In this document: positions 61,170 through 64,000 of the stretch, piece by piece
Layout of the letters: each line of letters starts with the position of its first letter
Position numbering within the stretch: position 1 is the stretch's first letter
Source of the DNA: Kerstersia similis
Lineage (GTDB): Bacteria > Pseudomonadota > Gammaproteobacteria > Burkholderiales > Burkholderiaceae_B
DNA: 64,000 bases
Reading direction: 5' to 3'
Assembly (NCBI RefSeq): GCF_965139615.1
Contig: NZ_CBCSIQ010000022.1
Location: 5,205-69,204 of the forward strand
Made by a program: the position numbers and the translations under genes
Notes under the pieces: generated by a model
The model's database searches: none
What the model saw: only the letters and a program-made list of their open reading frames with translations
What the model was told of the DNA's origin: nothing

Positions 61170-62027
61170 ATGTCGATCTTGAAGGAATTGTTGAACGCGG
61201 GCAGGCTGATCCAGGCGCCGGGTGCGTCGGATGCGCTGACGGCCCGCCTGGTGGAGCAGGCCGGCTTTCCCGCTGTGTACATGACCGGTTTCGGTGCCAC
61301 GGCCACCACCTTGGGTATGCCGGATCTGGGGCTGATGACACAGACCGAAATGCTGGACCACGCCCGGCGCATGGTGCGGGCCACGGCTTTGCCTGTGATT
61401 GCAGACGCCGATACCGGTTATGGCGGCATCAATAATCTGCTGCGCACGGTAGAGGATTACGCGCAGGTCGGGGTAGCTGCCATTCACCTGGAAGATCAGA
61501 CCTTGCCCAAGCGCTGTGGGCAGCTCAGCGGCGTGCAGTTGGTGGAGGCCGAGGCGCAGGTGCGTACGCTCAAGGGGGCGGTGCGTGCCCGGGCCTGGTC
61601 GGAGATGCTGTTGATTGCGCGTACCGATGCCTTGGGGGTGCATGGCGTGGAAGAAGCCGTGCGCCGCGCCAATCTGTATGCGGAAACCGGGGTGGACCTG
61701 GTATTTGTCGATGGGGTGAAGACCATCGCGCAGGCCGAGGCGATTGCACGCCAAGTGCCCGGCCGCAAGGTGCTGAGCATTGTGGACGGCAATGAAACCC
61801 AGAAACTGACGGCAACCGATATCAGCCAGATGGGGTTTGATATCGTGTTCTATGCACTCTCGACGCTGCTGGCGGCCGCGCGTGCGTCGGCCAGTGTGCT
61901 GGACGCCTTGCGCATCAATGGCAACACCATGGCGGTTGCGGAAGATCTGGCGACCTACGGGGATTTCATGAAGATGGTGGGTTTGCACCGCTATCACGAT
62001 TTCGAGAAGGAATTCGGCCAGGCCTGA
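61170..62027 (+). CDS. Isocitrate lyase/PEP mutase superfamily lyase
   Basis: This 285-residue protein has the superfamily's metal-binding DADTGYGG (79-86) and LEDQTLPKRCGQLSG, where the active-site loop is K114-R-C116-G-Q118. The cysteine fits C-C bond lyases (for example 2,3-dimethylmalate lyase or methylisocitrate lyase-like) rather than PEP mutase. The substrate is not readable; the GLN after CG differs from the usual His. It is co-directional with an SDR and a TRAP transporter. Confidence 0.88.
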   Translation: MSILKELLNAGRLIQAPGASDALTARLVEQAGFPAVYMTGFGATATTLGMPDLGLMTQTEMLDHARRMVRATALPVIADADTGYGGINNLLRTVEDYAQVGVAAIHLEDQTLPKRCGQLSGVQLVEAEAQVRTLKGAVRARAWSEMLLIARTDALGVHGVEEAVRRANLYAETGVDLVFVDGVKTIAQAEAIARQVPGRKVLSIVDGNETQKLTATDISQMGFDIVFYALSTLLAAARASASVLDALRINGNTMAVAEDLATYGDFMKMVGLHRYHDFEKEFGQA

Positions 62028-62068
62028 TCGGGCGATAGAGCCGGAGACAACAAGGAGAGGAGCTGGAA

Positions 62069-63112
62069 ATGAAGAAACTCGCAATGATCAGCGGCCTGGC
62101 GCTAGCCCTGACGATAGGGGTGTCCACCGTCGCCAATGCTCAGGAGCGCGTGCGCTGGCGCATGCATTCCGCTTATGCCAAGGCCATGCCGGTGGCGGGC
62201 GCGACGGCGTTTCAGATCGGTGACGAGGTCAAGTTGCTGACGGATGGCAAATTTGATATTCGTGTGTTTGAACCCGGTGCCATCGTGGCTGGTACGCAGT
62301 ATTACGATGCGGTCTCCAAGGGCGCAATTGACGCGGCCTATGGCTCTCCTGGCTTCAACGTCGGCAAGAATTCTGCCTACGCGTTCTTCGCTGCGGTTCC
62401 CTTTGGCCCCGGAGCAGGTGAAATGCTGGCCTGGCTGCGTTATGGCGATGGTTTGAAGCTGGCGCAGGAAATGTACGCCCGCGACAATATCCACATGCTG
62501 CCCTGCGGCATTTTGCCGCCGGAAAGTGGCGGCTGGTTCCGCAAGGAAATCAAGTCGCTGGATGATCTGCGCGGCTTGAAGATGCGTTTCCTGGGCCTGG
62601 GCGCGAAGGTGATGGAAGAGTTCGGCGTTTCCACGCAACTGCTGGCGCCGGGCGAAGTCTATCAGGCGCTGGAATTGGGCACGCTCGACGGCGCCGAGCA
62701 ATCCGTGCCGGCGATTGACCGAGGCCTGGGTTTCTATCAGATCGCCAAGTTCAACTACTTCCCCGGTTGGCACCAGCAATCCACGGTGCAGGAGCTGCTG
62801 ATCAACAAGGATAGCTGGAACAAGTTGAATCCGGCCCAGAAGACCATGATAGAAATGGCCTGCGACCGCGCGCTGGTGGATCAGCTGGCGGCTGGCGAGG
62901 CGGGGCAGTACGCCATCATGCGCCAGAACGAGGCCGACGGCGTACAGATCAAGATGTGGCCGGCCGACATGCTGGAGGCCTTCAACAAGGCCTGGGACAA
63001 GGTCGTGCAGCAGGAAGTGGCACAGAACCCGGATTCGGCCAAGGTCTGGGATAGCCTGTCCAAGTTCCGTGACGACTACAAGATCTGGGGCGAGCGCGCC
63101 TATCTCAAGTAA
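62069..63112 (+). CDS. TRAP transporter substrate-binding protein (DctP/TAXI-like)
   Basis: This 347-residue periplasmic protein has a signal peptide (LAMISGLALALTIGVSTVANAQ) and the DctP-family pattern of an RWRMHSAY start, the FRKEIKSLDDLRGLKMRFLGLGAKVMEEFG segment and the LELGTLDGAEQSVP pocket motif. TRAP systems use an ion gradient to take up carboxylates. GAGAGGAG lies 10 bases before the ATG. Confidence 0.92.
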   Translation: MKKLAMISGLALALTIGVSTVANAQERVRWRMHSAYAKAMPVAGATAFQIGDEVKLLTDGKFDIRVFEPGAIVAGTQYYDAVSKGAIDAAYGSPGFNVGKNSAYAFFAAVPFGPGAGEMLAWLRYGDGLKLAQEMYARDNIHMLPCGILPPESGGWFRKEIKSLDDLRGLKMRFLGLGAKVMEEFGVSTQLLAPGEVYQALELGTLDGAEQSVPAIDRGLGFYQIAKFNYFPGWHQQSTVQELLINKDSWNKLNPAQKTMIEMACDRALVDQLAAGEAGQYAIMRQNEADGVQIKMWPADMLEAFNKAWDKVVQQEVAQNPDSAKVWDSLSKFRDDYKIWGERAYLK

Positions 63113-63226
63113 GCGTTCTCAGGTTCGCAGTGCCCGCCGTGGCACTGCGCGTTACCCTGAGGCAAAAGGCCGCCGGTATCCGGCTGGCCTCCCGCTGGAA
63201 TCCGATGGCTGATCGTGGAGCCCGCC

Positions 63227-63859
63227 ATGCGCCAGTTACTTGTTGTGTCAGATATGCTGTCCAGACTGTGCGCGGGGGTGGCGCGGCTGGGCTCATGGCT
63301 GATTCTTCCCCTGATTCTGGTGATCGTCTATGACGTCGTCACCCGCAAGATCGTTTTCGTCCAGCAGTGGGTCATGAACAGCTGGCTGTACGAATACATT
63401 TCTCCGACCAAGCTGCAGGAAGCCGAGTGGCACCTGCATGCCATGATTTTCCTGATGGCCTACGCGCTGGCCTATCTCAACAGTGCGCATGTGCGTGTGG
63501 ATATCTGGCGCGAAAAACAGTCGGAACGCCGGCGCGGCTGGATGGAATTGATCTGCATCCTGGTGTTCGCCTTGCCGTTTTGCAGCGTCCTGGTGTACGA
63601 GGCCTGGCAGTTTGTCGTGAATGCCTATGTGCAGGGCGAAGGTTCGCCGGCCCTGACGGGGATTCCGCATCGCTGGGTGATCAAGTCGTTTCTGCTGCTG
63701 GGCGTGGCGCTGCTGGTGCTGGCCTTGCTGGCGACGCTGCTGCGTCTGGTGATTTTCCTGTTCGGGCCACAGACCTTGCGCCCCGAAGCATTGGCTCGGT
63801 TGGGCATGATCCGGCAGCCGGTGGAAGAAAAATCGCGTGACTCTGCCGAGGTGCAGTGA
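63227..63859 (+). CDS. TRAP transporter small permease DctQ-like
   Basis: This 210-residue protein has four helices (about 20-40, 75-90, 105-130, 155-185) and the DctQ pattern VYDVVTRKIVF and HLHAMIFLMAYALAYLNSAHVRVDIWREK. The start ATG has GGAG 7 bases ahead; an in-frame GTG at 63215 is less likely. It ends one base into the dctM start codon. Confidence 0.9.
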   Translation: MRQLLVVSDMLSRLCAGVARLGSWLILPLILVIVYDVVTRKIVFVQQWVMNSWLYEYISPTKLQEAEWHLHAMIFLMAYALAYLNSAHVRVDIWREKQSERRRGWMELICILVFALPFCSVLVYEAWQFVVNAYVQGEGSPALTGIPHRWVIKSFLLLGVALLVLALLATLLRLVIFLFGPQTLRPEALARLGMIRQPVEEKSRDSAEVQ

Positions 63860-64000
63860 TGGAAGCGCTCTATAACCATTTCTATGACTACCTGGGCGGC
63901 TATATGTTCATCGCCCTGGCCGTCTTTGTCTTCACCGGTTTCCCGGTGGGGCTGGTGCTGGGCGGGCTGGCGTTGCTGTTCGCCCTGGGTGGGATCGGGC
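63859..64000 (+). CDS. TRAP transporter large permease DctM, N-terminal part
   Basis: The start ATG overlaps the dctQ stop by one base. The visible 47 residues begin MEALYNHFYDYLGGYMFIALAVFVFTGFPVGLVLGG, the first membrane segment of DctM with the FTGFPVG motif. The gene continues past the window edge. Confidence 0.9.
   Translation, partial: MEALYNHFYDYLGGYMFIALAVFVFTGFPVGLVLGGLALLFALGGIG

Noticed and set aside
1..64000. CRISPR array or rRNA operon
   Set aside because: No array of regularly spaced identical repeats with unique spacers and no rRNA-like sequence was seen; the tandem repeats found are coding or simple-sequence.

Overview
The window is a high-GC, gene-dense stretch of a betaproteobacterial chromosome. 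Gene content and order (rplM-rpsI-argC-erpA-anmK-M23 peptidase-tyrS; accB-accC-prmA; thiD-like-thiE-hemL next to rubredoxin; pyrR-pyrB-pyrC') resemble the Alcaligenaceae (Bordetella/Achromobacter relatives). I cannot assign a genus by eye. About 57 kb is ordinary housekeeping backbone. It is interrupted by one small integrated element and ends in an accessory transport and catabolic locus.

Layout. 1-3 kb: LpoB/CsgG-type envelope genes and a LuxR-type regulator. 3-6 kb: hemL, thiE and a degenerate ThiD-like gene, divergent from rubredoxin. 6.3-11 kb: yqgE, ruvX, pyrR, pyrB, a catalytically dead dihydroorotase homologue and plsC. 11-18.5 kb (minus strand): apaH, lptG, mtgA, aroE, an RNase II-like gene and mpl. 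18.9-24.5 kb: accB, accC, prmA, a PfkB sugar kinase, a glycine-zipper lipoprotein and yggT. 24.7-28 kb: a repeat-rich histone H1-like gene containing unresolved bases, then gltX. 28-33.4 kb: a PatZ-like acyl-CoA synthetase/GNAT fusion, an esterase, yjgA and pmbA. 33.6-41.8 kb: rplM, rpsI, a strange repeat-filled intergenic region, argC, a DUF6776-like gene, erpA, anmK, an M23 peptidase and tyrS. 42-47.2 kb: a PEBP protein, glyA, nrdR, ribD and ribE.

A tRNA-Ser(GGA) gene at 47.3 kb carries a 6.6-kb integrated element bounded by a 17-bp direct repeat. The element holds a P4-type integrase, three AT-rich genes of unknown function (two for exported four-cysteine proteins), an AlpA-like regulator, a Toprim primase, a DUF3987 helicase-like protein and a small Zn-finger-like protein. 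It looks like a phage-satellite or P4-like element, and its cargo is the best candidate here for an undescribed system. The element supplies its own terminator just after the tRNA, and matching paired repeats near both ends look like integrase arm sites.

Right of the element (54-59 kb, minus strand) a translationally coupled operon encodes a GtrA flippase, a GtrB/ArnC-type glycosyltransferase, an ArnT-like transferase, an OmpR-type response regulator and its histidine kinase. This looks like a self-regulated cell-surface glycosylation unit. From 59.3 kb to the end, a GntR/FCD regulator stands divergent to an SDR dehydrogenase, an isocitrate-lyase/PEP-mutase-family lyase and a DctPQM TRAP transporter (dctM cut by the window edge), a probable uptake-and-degradation locus for an unidentified organic acid.
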